Shown one piece after another: positions 1-6,232 of a stretch of DNA of 7,665 nt. Below the pieces are notes generated by a model that was not told the origin of the DNA, searched no databases, and worked only from the letters and a program-made list of their open reading frames with translations. The position numbers were made by a program, and so were the translations under genes. Position 1 is the first letter of the stretch. Each line of letters opens with the position of its first letter. Source of the DNA: Clostridia bacterium. GTDB lineage: Bacteria > Bacillota > Clostridia > Oscillospirales > QAMX01. The stretch covers positions 1 to 7,665 of the forward strand of contig JAFYNU010000128.1 of NCBI GenBank assembly GCA_017547975.1. Direction: 5' to 3'.

Positions 1-297
1 ATGGCAACCGCAAGTGCATTCTTCATCATGGTCATGATGATGGTACTCGTGATGATGCTCGTGACAGCCGCAGTCGCATTCCTCATCATGGTCATGATGA
101 TGGTGCTCGTGGTGATGCTCGTGACAGCCGCATTCGCATTCCTCATCATGGTCATGATGATGGTGCTCGTGGTGATGCTCGTGGCAACCGCATTCGCATT
201 CCTCATCATGGTCATGATGATGGTGCTCGTGGTGATGCTCGTGGCAACCGCACTCGCATTCCTCGTCATGGTCATGATGGTGGTGCGCATGGGCCTT
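1..297 (-). repeat. 60-bp tandem repeat, at least 5 copies, coding for a metal-binding array
   Basis: Five in-frame 60-bp units lie at 1-60, 61-120, 121-180, 181-240 and 241-297. The array may continue beyond the left edge. The consensus peptide on the minus strand is EHHHEHHHHDHDEECECGCH: 9 His, 3 Cys, 5 Glu, 2 Asp and one Gly. The three central copies differ by only one or two bases from their neighbours. The outer copies are more diverged: the one at 241-297 grades into the GTPase domain, and the one at 1-60 has Tyr and Thr substitutions. This suggests recent expansion from the middle by slippage or unequal recombination. The CxCGCH element recurs in every unit. Confidence 0.95.
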
Positions 298-921
298 TTT
301 CGTCTCTTCCAGAAGAGTCGCTTCCATGGTATTCTCCCGGAAGGCCTCCATGATCTGTTCCTTGCTCAAAAGAGACAGGTGGGTGGTAATGATGTTGGCC
401 TCCCCATTTATTTCCCGGATAATCTTGACCGCTTCCTCGATTTTTGCTTCGCTCGCCTTATCGGTGCGGGTCATCAGGATGCAATTTGCGTGTTGGATCT
501 GATCCACGTAGAACTCGGCAAAGTTTCTGCGATAGAGCTTGCACTTGGTGCCATCCACCACGGTAATGCAGGTATCCACCGCAATGGCTTGGTCGCCAAT
601 TCGGTCTACCGCCGCAATCACGTCGGAAAGCTTTCCCACACCCGAGGGTTCAATCAGAATCCGATCGGGGGTATAACGTTCGATGGTTTCCTTCAAGGCC
701 AGGGTAAAATCACCCACCAGGCTGCAGCAAATACAACCGGAAATCATTTCGGTAATCTGGATCCCTGCATCCTGCAGAAATCCGCCGTCTACGCCAATTT
801 CACCAAACTCATTTTCGATCAGAACCAGCTTTTCCCCCTGGAACACTTCACCGATGAGTCGTTTAATAAAGGTGGTCTTTCCGGCTCCTAAAAAGCCAGA
901 GATTACATTGATTTTCGTCAT
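1..921 (-). CDS. CobW/COG0523 (G3E) GTPase with His/Cys-rich repeat tail, 3' end outside window
   Basis: A GTP-dependent metallochaperone-type protein of the CobW/YjiA family, which insert or hand over metal such as Zn, Co or Ni in the cytoplasm. Read from the ATG at 921, 307 codons are visible without a stop, so the C-terminus lies outside the window. The P-loop GFLGAGKT is at residues 9-16, followed by ENEFGEIGVD (36-45), the family metal-site motif GCICC (62-66) and EPSG (91-94). TRTD (151-154) stands where most GTPases have NKxD. From about residue 211 the protein becomes five repeats of a 20-residue unit that is nearly all His, Cys, Asp and Glu. Family members often have a His-rich stretch between the GTPase and a C-terminal CobW_C domain; that domain is not visible here. 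The start is supported by AAGGAGG 7 nt upstream. Family assignment is firm; the metal is unknown, and iron or zinc is only guessed from the feoB neighbour. Confidence 0.93.
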   Translation of the reverse strand, partial: MTKINVISGFLGAGKTTFIKRLIGEVFQGEKLVLIENEFGEIGVDGGFLQDAGIQITEMISGCICCSLVGDFTLALKETIERYTPDRILIEPSGVGKLSDVIAAVDRIGDQAIAVDTCITVVDGTKCKLYRRNFAEFYVDQIQHANCILMTRTDKASEAKIEEAVKIIREINGEANIITTHLSLLSKEQIMEAFRENTMEATLLEETKKAHAHHHHDHDEECECGCHEHHHEHHHHDHDEECECGCHEHHHEHHHHDHDEECECGCHEHHHEHHHHDHDEECDCGCHEHHHEYHHHDHDEECTCGCH

Positions 922-928
922 TTTGTAT

Positions 929-935
929 CCTCCTT
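929..935 (-). promoter_or_regulatory. Ribosome binding site of the CobW-like GTPase
   Basis: AAGGAGG on the minus strand, 7 nt before the ATG at 921. It is a near-perfect Shine-Dalgarno sequence and fixes the start codon. Confidence 0.85.
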
Positions 936-977
936 GGTATGAAAAAGCATAGATTCCAACACATTCGTATTTTCTTT

Positions 978-1006
978 ATTTTATCACAAAGCCTTTCTTC
1001 CGTCAA
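978..1006 (-). promoter_or_regulatory. Sigma-A promoter of the CobW-like GTPase
   Basis: On the minus strand, -35 TTGACG (1001-1006) and -10 TAAAAT (978-983) are separated by exactly 17 nt, with an extended TGA just before the -10. The predicted transcript starts near 971, giving a leader of about 50 nt. The promoter lies just downstream of the feoB terminator, so the gene need not depend on feoB transcription. An 8-bp direct repeat TTGACGGA (999-1006 and 1012-1019) includes the -35 box. Confidence 0.7.
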
Positions 1007-1017
1007 TATCATCCGTC

Positions 1018-1058
1018 AAAAATACCCCTACGTGGATGAAAACATCCACATAGGGGTA
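1018..1058 (-). terminator. Rho-independent terminator of feoB
   Basis: A 16-position stem (1023-1038 with 1043-1058, one mismatch) around an AAAA/TTTT loop is followed on the minus strand by TTTTT (1018-1022). It lies 17 nt after the feoB stop codon and separates feoB from the GTPase gene. A T-rich run on the other side could also let it work on the plus strand, but no plus-strand gene precedes it. Confidence 0.85.
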
Positions 1059-1075
1059 GTCTTTTTCTATTGGTT

Positions 1076-3436
1076 TTAGGCGACACCGAGCATCATGCCA
1101 ACCATCCGGATCAGCAGCGCAAAGAACCAGGCAACAACGCACTGGAAGACCACCACACCGAAGGCCCACTTACCGCCCATTTCCCGTTTGATGGAGGCCA
1201 CCGCCGCCACACAGGGGGTATACAGCAGACAGAATACCAGAAGTGCCATGGCGGAAAGGGGCGTCAGGATACTTTCAAACGCAGTCCCCGGCCCCGCAAG
1301 CACCGTCAGGGTGGATACCACGCTTTCTTTGGCCATAAAGCCGGCAATCAGCGCGGTGGACACCCTCCAATCCCCAAAGCCCAGTGGGCTAAAGATGGGA
1401 GCAATCACCCCGGCGATCACTGCCAGAATGCTGTCCTTGGAATCCACCACCAAATTCAATCGGAAATCGAAGCTCTGCAGGAACCACACCACCACGGTAG
1501 CCAAAAAGATCACCGTGAAAGCCCTCTGCAGGAAGTCCTTGGCCTTATCCCACAGGAGGAAGGCAACGTTTTTCACCCCGGGCATACGATAGTTGGGCAG
1601 TTCCATGACGAAGGGAACTGCTTCTCCCTTGAACATGGTGTTTTTGGAAAGCAGGGCGATCAAAACTGCCACCACAATACCCAGGAAGTAAAGTCCCACC
1701 ATCACCAGACCGCTGTATTCCGGGAAAAACACCGAAGCAAAGAAGCCGTAAATGGGAAGCTTTGCGGTACAGCTCATGAAGGGAGTCAAAAGAATGGTCA
1801 TTTTGCGGTCCCTCTCGGAGGGCAAGGTCCGGCTGGCCATCACTCCCGGCACGGTACAACCAAAGCCAACCAGCATGGGTACAATGCTTCGTCCCGAAAG
1901 GCCGATCTTCCGCAAAAGTTTATCCATAACAAAGGCAATGCGGGCCATGTAGCCGCTGTCCTCCAGAAGCGACAGGAAGAAGAAGAGGGTCACGATCACA
2001 GGAATAAAACTCAAGACGCTCCCCACCCCGTTGAACACCCCATCAATCACCAGGGAGTGCAGGGCTTCATTGATTCCCCACTTGGTCAGCAGGCTGTCCA
2101 CCAGACCGGTGAGCCACTCAATGCCCCCCTCCAGGAGCCCCTGGAGCCAGGCACCGATCACGTTGAAGGTAAGCCAGAACACCGCCGCCATAATCAGCAC
2201 AAACGCCGGAATGGCGGTGTATTTCCCGGTCAGCAATTTATCCAGGCGCCCCGAACGGATCTGCTCCTTGCTTTCCCGGGGCTTATGTACGGTTTTTTCA
2301 CACACCTTGCAGATGAAGGCGAAGCGCATATCGGCAATGGCAGCCGCCCGGTCCAGACCGCGCTCCTCCTCCATTTGGGTGATGATATGCTCCAGCATTT
2401 CCTTTTCGTTGTCGGTAAGACGAAGGGCCTCCAGCACGCGCTCGTCCCCCTCCACCAGCTTGCTGGCGGCAAATTTGGTGGGGATTCCCGCCGCCTTGGC
2501 ATGATCATCGATCAGGTGGACGATGCCGTGCAAACAGCGATGTACTGCCCCGCCGTGGTCCGAACTGTCACAGAAATCCTGTCTGCCGGGATGTTCCTGG
2601 AATTGTGCCACATGGATGGCATGATCCACCAGTTCCGCCACACCCTCATTGCGGGACGCCGAAATGGGAACCACCGGCACACCAAACATTTCCTCCATGG
2701 CGTTGATGTCGATGGAACCACCGTTTCCACGGACTTCATCCATCATATTCAGGGCCAACACCATGGGGATTCCCAATTCAATGAGCTGCATGGTCAGATA
2801 TAGATTGCGTTCAATGTTGGTGGCGTCCACAATGTTGATGATCCCGGTGGGTTTTTCGCTGAGAATGAATTCCCGGGACACCAATTCCTCCCTGCTGTAG
2901 GGGGACAAAGAATAAATACCGGGGAGATCGGTTACTTCGGTATCGCTGTGCCCACGGATGGCACCGCTTTTGCGATCCACCGTGACACCCGGGAAGTTCC
3001 CCACGTGCTGATTGGATCCGGTCAGTTGATTGAACAGGGTGGTCTTCCCGCAGTTCTGATTCCCTGCCAGGGCAAAGGTCAAAGTGGTCCCCGTGGGCAG
3101 GGGGCTTTCATCCGCCTTCACATGGTATTTTCCATTTTCGCCGAGTCCGGGGTGCTCTCGTTCCGGGCTCTTTTTTGCTGATTTATGTTTTCCAAGCTCT
3201 GCCGGAACCACCGTTTCGGTAAACAGATCCACCTTTTCTGCATCCTCCAGGCGCAGGGTCAGAGAATAGCCCTGGATGTGGATCTCCATAGGATCCCCCA
3301 TGGGGGCATATTTGATCAGCGTAACCTCAGCTCCGGGGATCAGACCCATATCCAGAAAATGCTGTCGCAGGGAACCTTCGCCCCCCACCCGGGCAATGGT
3401 AGCGCTGTGGTTGATTTTCAAATCCCGTAACGTCAT
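1076..3436 (-). CDS. feoB: Fused FeoA-FeoB ferrous iron transporter
   Basis: An inner-membrane Fe(II) uptake protein with a cytosolic GTPase domain, 786 residues. Residues 1-75 are a FeoA-like SH3-type domain (LRQHFLDMGLIPGAEVTL is typical), followed by a charged linker of about 40 residues. The FeoB G domain carries G1 GNQNCGKT (125-132), G2 NFPGVTVD (147-154), G3 DLPG (170-173), G4 NMMD (230-233) and G5 SAS (259-261). The helical region with His and Cys residues around 280-315 follows it. The membrane part starts near 405 and contains both gate regions: FGCTVP (525-530) with PFMSC (552-556), and YTPCVA (739-744). It ends right after the last membrane helix, with no Cys-rich tail. The ATG at 3436 has AGGAG 11 nt upstream, slightly long spacing, but the FeoA domain needs this start. 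The domains look complete. Regulation by an iron-responsive repressor is inferred from the palindrome at the promoter. Confidence 0.97.
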   Translation of the reverse strand: MTLRDLKINHSATIARVGGEGSLRQHFLDMGLIPGAEVTLIKYAPMGDPMEIHIQGYSLTLRLEDAEKVDLFTETVVPAELGKHKSAKKSPEREHPGLGENGKYHVKADESPLPTGTTLTFALAGNQNCGKTTLFNQLTGSNQHVGNFPGVTVDRKSGAIRGHSDTEVTDLPGIYSLSPYSREELVSREFILSEKPTGIINIVDATNIERNLYLTMQLIELGIPMVLALNMMDEVRGNGGSIDINAMEEMFGVPVVPISASRNEGVAELVDHAIHVAQFQEHPGRQDFCDSSDHGGAVHRCLHGIVHLIDDHAKAAGIPTKFAASKLVEGDERVLEALRLTDNEKEMLEHIITQMEEERGLDRAAAIADMRFAFICKVCEKTVHKPRESKEQIRSGRLDKLLTGKYTAIPAFVLIMAAVFWLTFNVIGAWLQGLLEGGIEWLTGLVDSLLTKWGINEALHSLVIDGVFNGVGSVLSFIPVIVTLFFFLSLLEDSGYMARIAFVMDKLLRKIGLSGRSIVPMLVGFGCTVPGVMASRTLPSERDRKMTILLTPFMSCTAKLPIYGFFASVFFPEYSGLVMVGLYFLGIVVAVLIALLSKNTMFKGEAVPFVMELPNYRMPGVKNVAFLLWDKAKDFLQRAFTVIFLATVVVWFLQSFDFRLNLVVDSKDSILAVIAGVIAPIFSPLGFGDWRVSTALIAGFMAKESVVSTLTVLAGPGTAFESILTPLSAMALLVFCLLYTPCVAAVASIKREMGGKWAFGVVVFQCVVAWFFALLIRMVGMMLGVA

Positions 3437-3462
3437 GTATGATAAATCTCCTGCATCGAAAG

Positions 3463-3482
3463 TAGTTACCCTATGCTAACTA
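3463..3482. promoter_or_regulatory. Candidate DtxR/IdeR-type operator at the feoB promoter
   Basis: A 20-bp palindrome with perfect six-base arms, TAGTTA and TAACTA, around an 8-base centre. It starts one base after the -10 box and covers the predicted transcription start near 3477. Its core on the minus strand, TTAGCATAGGGTAA, fits the DtxR/IdeR-like pattern TTAGSNNNNSCTAA at all but one defined position. A repressor bound here would block feoB initiation. Assignment to an iron-dependent DtxR-family regulator is inferred from this match and from the regulated gene. Confidence 0.6.
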
Positions 3483-3483
3483 T

Positions 3484-3512
3484 ATTATATATGAAATCCG
3501 AAGGGTTGTCAA
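3484..3512 (-). promoter_or_regulatory. Consensus sigma-A promoter of feoB
   Basis: On the minus strand the -35 is TTGACA (3507-3512) and the -10 is TATAAT (3484-3489), with a 17-nt spacer. Every base matches the consensus. Such a strong core promoter next to a palindrome fits a gene that is normally repressed and strongly induced, presumably by iron shortage. Confidence 0.88.
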
Positions 3513-3526
3513 GCATTTCCCACTAT

Positions 3527-3558
3527 AAAAAGAGCCGAACCTGTAGGTTCGACTCTTT
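3527..3558 (-). terminator. Rho-independent terminator of the glycosidase-like gene
   Basis: A 13-bp stem (3529-3541 with 3546-3558, one G-U pair in the minus-strand RNA) has a four-base loop and is followed by T residues (3527-3531) on the minus strand. It lies 6 nt after the stop codon at 3565 and just upstream of the feoB promoter, which it insulates. Confidence 0.85.
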
Positions 3559-3564
3559 CATTTT

Positions 3565-5445
3565 TTAGAATTTCAAACCAAGGTCCTCCATATCGGCCAC
3601 CGCACCCAGCCGGAAGGCGGAGGGCCAGGCCACCAGCCAGTCGTTGATGGTCCCCCGGATCTGGTCAGCACTTTTTTTGTAATCCGGTTGGCCCCACCGA
3701 CAATGCAGGAAAGCCTCATTTTGCCCCCCATAGGGCCGTACCCGTCCCCGAATGGGAGTTTTTCCATCGCTGAGAAGCTGGGAAGCGTTTTGCAGAATCC
3801 AAATCGACGCACAGCGCCAGAAGTCCTCCCCGGTCAGATCGGACAGCTTGACAAGATCCGGCACGATCATGGCCCCGTAGGGGTCGATGTGATGGTGTTG
3901 TGCCGAAACTGCGGTCCCCCCTTTGGTGTGATAGCCATAGACCGTAAAATCGGTTTCGGGATCATAAAGCGCATCGTAAAAATACATCCAGGACAGGAAA
4001 TAGTAGGCTGCTTTCCGGGCGTAGGTCAGATAGCCGGCCTTACCGGTAGCATCATAAAGCTGAATCGCCGCCCGGATGAAAGGCATGGAGGTTTCCTTGT
4101 CCACACATACCGTATCCAAGGCCCCGGCAGAGCAGGCAAACTTATCAATATCCCGCTTGGCGTAAAAATCAAATGCTTTTTCGGCAGTTTCCAAATAGGC
4201 TTCCTCCCCGGTCTCCCGGTAAGCCTCCAGGAATGCCGGCAGCAGAAAACCGCCAATGCTCCCCCCTTGATCCACGCATTTACCATCCATGGTCCAGGAC
4301 TTTCCGAAGCCAAATTCGCCGGAGTAATGCTCCGCAAAGAAATCGCAAAGCTTCAGGGCGCAGGCCTTGTACTCCTCCCGTTCTATCCCGGCTTCTTTTA
4401 ACGTGCGGTAAGTCAATAGGAGCTCGTAGGCACCCCAACCCAGGTTGCACACGTCTGACACGGCATCTTCGTCCCGTCCCAGCCGCAAATTCACGGTGTA
4501 GAGACCATTCTCAAAGGTGCACCGGTTCACAAAGCCGTCCAGCACCTCAAGCCCGGCCTCCAGGTCGGCGGGTTCCCCATATTTGATACCGTTTCGGATG
4601 AACATGCGGGCATAGAGGGCATTTTGTCCGCACCAGCCCAGTTCGTAGAGCCGATCTCCCCGGTAAACAAATCCGTCTTTATCATCAGGAATCAATCCTA
4701 TGATAAAAGCCCGGTGTCCCTTCCCTTCGCAGTTTGTAAGAAGTCGTTTGGCGTAGGCGATACCAGCCTTCCACAGGGTGTGAAAATCGGGGGCCGCCTC
4801 TCGTTTTACGTCGTAGTAGGCGGCGATTCGGTCCATCAGAGATGCCATACCGAAGTTTTCCCATTTGGGGTCTCCTTCCCAAATCAGGGTGGTGTGGCAC
4901 AGACTTTCCCCGGGGGCCAGCGTAAACTGCCTGATATATCCCTCATCATACTCATCCCTGCCGATGTAGCAAACCGGCGTCTCCCTGTCAGGCCGGATCA
5001 CCCGATGGCACATACCCGTCTCGGTTTTCACCAGGGAACAGGATGAAACCAGGGAGGTTTCATCCATCGTCCCAGCAAACATAGCGGTGGCGCTTACCTC
5101 GTTTTCGCACAGGGTACAAGCCGGAATTCCCTCCCGGTCATAAGCAAAGACCCAGGGCTTGCCATCTTTGGTCAATCCCTTGGGCTCCAGTCCCTTTCCA
5201 AATTCGTTGCCGTTATAGGAAACACAGGGAATCACCGTGTGGGTGGGTTTGTAATTGGTTTCGGCCTCCACCAGGGTGGCAAAGCTTTGGGGCTTGTCCC
5301 CCAGGTTCTTCACCCTGTCTAAGATCTCATATAGCCCATCCCCCAGATCCCGTATTTCCCGGGACGACTGCAGGGAAAGCTCCTCCGGCATATATTCCGC
5401 GTCTCCCACCAGGACACGAAGCGGCAGCAATTTCAAATATTTCAT
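3565..5445 (-). CDS. Putative six-hairpin glycosidase-like protein, function unknown
   Basis: A 626-residue protein without signal peptide or membrane segment, so cytoplasmic. Residues 1-215 look beta-rich (a possible beta-sandwich domain). From about 220 a series of paired helices with Gly/aromatic loops looks like an (alpha/alpha)6 six-hairpin barrel, as in several glycoside hydrolase and sugar-modifying families. Conspicuous stretches are ELGWCGQNAL (268-277), NLGWGAYELLLTY (334-346), DQGGSIGG (392-399), HHHIDPYGAM (517-526) and RPYGGQNEAFLHCRWGQ (570-586). Conserved acids and His near these loops would be the place to look for a catalytic site. It is rich in Cys (18), unremarkable for a reducing cytosol but notable. 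The ATG at 5445 has a G-rich Shine-Dalgarno. It is a single-gene unit with its own promoter and terminator, divergent from a HAD hydrolase. The coding call is firm; the fold is a judgement from sequence pattern, and I cannot name a substrate or GH family. Confidence 0.85.
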   Translation of the reverse strand: MKYLKLLPLRVLVGDAEYMPEELSLQSSREIRDLGDGLYEILDRVKNLGDKPQSFATLVEAETNYKPTHTVIPCVSYNGNEFGKGLEPKGLTKDGKPWVFAYDREGIPACTLCENEVSATAMFAGTMDETSLVSSCSLVKTETGMCHRVIRPDRETPVCYIGRDEYDEGYIRQFTLAPGESLCHTTLIWEGDPKWENFGMASLMDRIAAYYDVKREAAPDFHTLWKAGIAYAKRLLTNCEGKGHRAFIIGLIPDDKDGFVYRGDRLYELGWCGQNALYARMFIRNGIKYGEPADLEAGLEVLDGFVNRCTFENGLYTVNLRLGRDEDAVSDVCNLGWGAYELLLTYRTLKEAGIEREEYKACALKLCDFFAEHYSGEFGFGKSWTMDGKCVDQGGSIGGFLLPAFLEAYRETGEEAYLETAEKAFDFYAKRDIDKFACSAGALDTVCVDKETSMPFIRAAIQLYDATGKAGYLTYARKAAYYFLSWMYFYDALYDPETDFTVYGYHTKGGTAVSAQHHHIDPYGAMIVPDLVKLSDLTGEDFWRCASIWILQNASQLLSDGKTPIRGRVRPYGGQNEAFLHCRWGQPDYKKSADQIRGTINDWLVAWPSAFRLGAVADMEDLGLKF

Positions 5446-5452
5446 AATTTCA

Positions 5453-5460
5453 TCCCCCTT
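5453..5460 (-). promoter_or_regulatory. Ribosome binding site of the glycosidase-like gene
   Basis: AAGGGGGA on the minus strand, 7 nt before the ATG at 5445. An ATG overlapping it is out of frame and soon meets a stop, so 5445 is the supported start. Confidence 0.75.
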
Positions 5461-5469
5461 TGTACCTCT

Positions 5470-5498
5470 ATCATAGCCATGAAGCGGCCAAATGTCAA
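5470..5498 (-). promoter_or_regulatory. Sigma-A promoter of the glycosidase-like gene
   Basis: On the minus strand, -35 TTGACA (5493-5498) and -10 TATGAT (5470-5475) are separated by 17 nt. Only one base departs from consensus. It is back-to-back with the promoter of the HAD gene, with 17 bp between the two -35 boxes and no clear operator between them. Confidence 0.82.
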
Positions 5499-5515
5499 GT
5501 CTTTCTTCGTACCAC

Positions 5516-5557
5516 TTGCTTCCACCTCCCTTTTACGCTATAATAAATCAGGGAGGT
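5516..5557 (+). promoter_or_regulatory. Promoter and ribosome binding site of the HAD hydrolase gene
   Basis: -35 TTGCTT (5516-5521, three of six consensus bases), a 17-nt spacer and a perfect -10 TATAAT (5539-5544). Transcription is expected to begin about 5550-5552, at or just before the Shine-Dalgarno GGGAGGT (5551-5557), which is 7 nt before the ATG at 5565. The leader would be only about 15 nt, leaving no room for leader-based control. Confidence 0.65.
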
Positions 5558-5564
5558 AACTTAC

Positions 5565-6197
5565 ATGAAGGAAATTACACACATCTTTTTTGACGTGGGC
5601 TACACCCTGGTGAATGAGGATGCGGTTTGGGAAAAACGCTGTCTGGAACAAGCCGAAACCCCAGAATGCCGGAAGCTCGGCCTTTCTGCCGAAGATATAT
5701 ATCAAGCAATCATAGCGGCCTCCCTGGCCCACAAGCCCCAGTATCGGACAGTGGTAAGTACCTACCACCTGACCGAAGTAGCACCCTATCGGCATGATCT
5801 GGAGCGCTTGTACGACGACGCAGTGCCAGTTTTGGAAGCCCTTTCCGCCCGTTACACCCTGGGAATTATCGCCAACCAGACCGACGGTCTTGCGGGACGG
5901 TTGGAGGCATACGGCATCCGATCCTATTTCAGCCACGTGATATCCTCCTGGGATCATCAAGTGATGAAGCCCGACCCCAGGCTTTTTGAAATCGCCCTTG
6001 AGGAAGCCGGGTGTCCTCCGGAAAGAGCTTTGATGGTAGGGGACCGACTGGACAACGACGTTTACCCTGCCAAGACAGTTGGGATGAAAACCATTTGGAT
6101 CCGGCAAGGCTTTGGCGGAATGCAATCCATCCAATCCGAAACTCAAAAACCGGATGGCATCGTAAATTCCTTGTCGGAACTATTAAACCTACTATAA
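5565..6197 (+). CDS. HAD-superfamily hydrolase, YjjG/haloacid-dehalogenase-like
   Basis: A 210-residue cytosolic HAD hydrolase, probably a small-molecule phosphatase with an alpha-helical type I cap (about residues 17-85). Motif I is FFDVGYTLV with nucleophile D10. Motif II is the segment GIIANQTD (100-107), with Ala-Asn where Ser/Thr-Asn is usual. Motif III is K135 in VMKPDP, and motif IV is GDRLDND (159-165). The second motif I aspartate, which acts as acid/base in most HAD phosphatases, is Gly12 here. Such DxG variants are known among HAD proteins of uncertain substrate, so activity cannot be assumed to be a standard phosphatase. The length fits the family, and start and promoter are well supported. 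It is divergent from the glycosidase-like gene and convergent with the oxidoreductase. The substrate is unknown; a sugar phosphate would fit the neighbours, but that is inference. Confidence 0.92.
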   Translation: MKEITHIFFDVGYTLVNEDAVWEKRCLEQAETPECRKLGLSAEDIYQAIIAASLAHKPQYRTVVSTYHLTEVAPYRHDLERLYDDAVPVLEALSARYTLGIIANQTDGLAGRLEAYGIRSYFSHVISSWDHQVMKPDPRLFEIALEEAGCPPERALMVGDRLDNDVYPAKTVGMKTIWIRQGFGGMQSIQSETQKPDGIVNSLSELLNLL

Positions 6198-6232
6198 AAA
6201 ACAGCCATCGGATCCCCGATGGCTGTATATTT
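6196..6232. terminator. Bidirectional terminator shared by HAD and oxidoreductase genes
   Basis: A perfect 11-bp stem (6201-6211 with 6216-6226) with a four-base loop. On the plus strand it is followed by a T-rich run (ATATTTTATT), and on the minus strand by six T residues (6196-6201). It starts 3 nt after the HAD stop codon and lies just after the end of the convergent oxidoreductase gene, so it can stop transcription from both sides. Confidence 0.88.

Noticed and set aside
1..297. Possible CRISPR array because of regular 60-bp periodicity
   Set aside because: The units are contiguous with no variable spacers, stay in frame and encode a coherent peptide repeat.
1..891. Long plus-strand open frame beginning with a repeated Met/Val/Leu-rich, membrane-like peptide
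   Set aside because: It is the antisense of the His/Cys-rich repeat and of a GTPase with clear P-loop and GCICC motifs on the minus strand. The frame stays open only because the 60-bp repeat is a multiple of three and because of codon bias.
1070..2803. 577-codon plus-strand open frame, rich in His, Gln and Gly
   Set aside because: It lies wholly antisense to the FeoB coding sequence, has no Shine-Dalgarno sequence and starts inside the feoB terminator region. Its composition is typical of a shadow frame.
3688..4401. 237-codon plus-strand open frame
   Set aside because: Antisense to the glycosidase-like gene, without a ribosome binding site or recognisable domain.
5538..6146. 202-codon minus-strand open frame
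   Set aside because: Antisense to the HAD gene, whose plus-strand product carries all recognisable HAD motifs and has a good start site.
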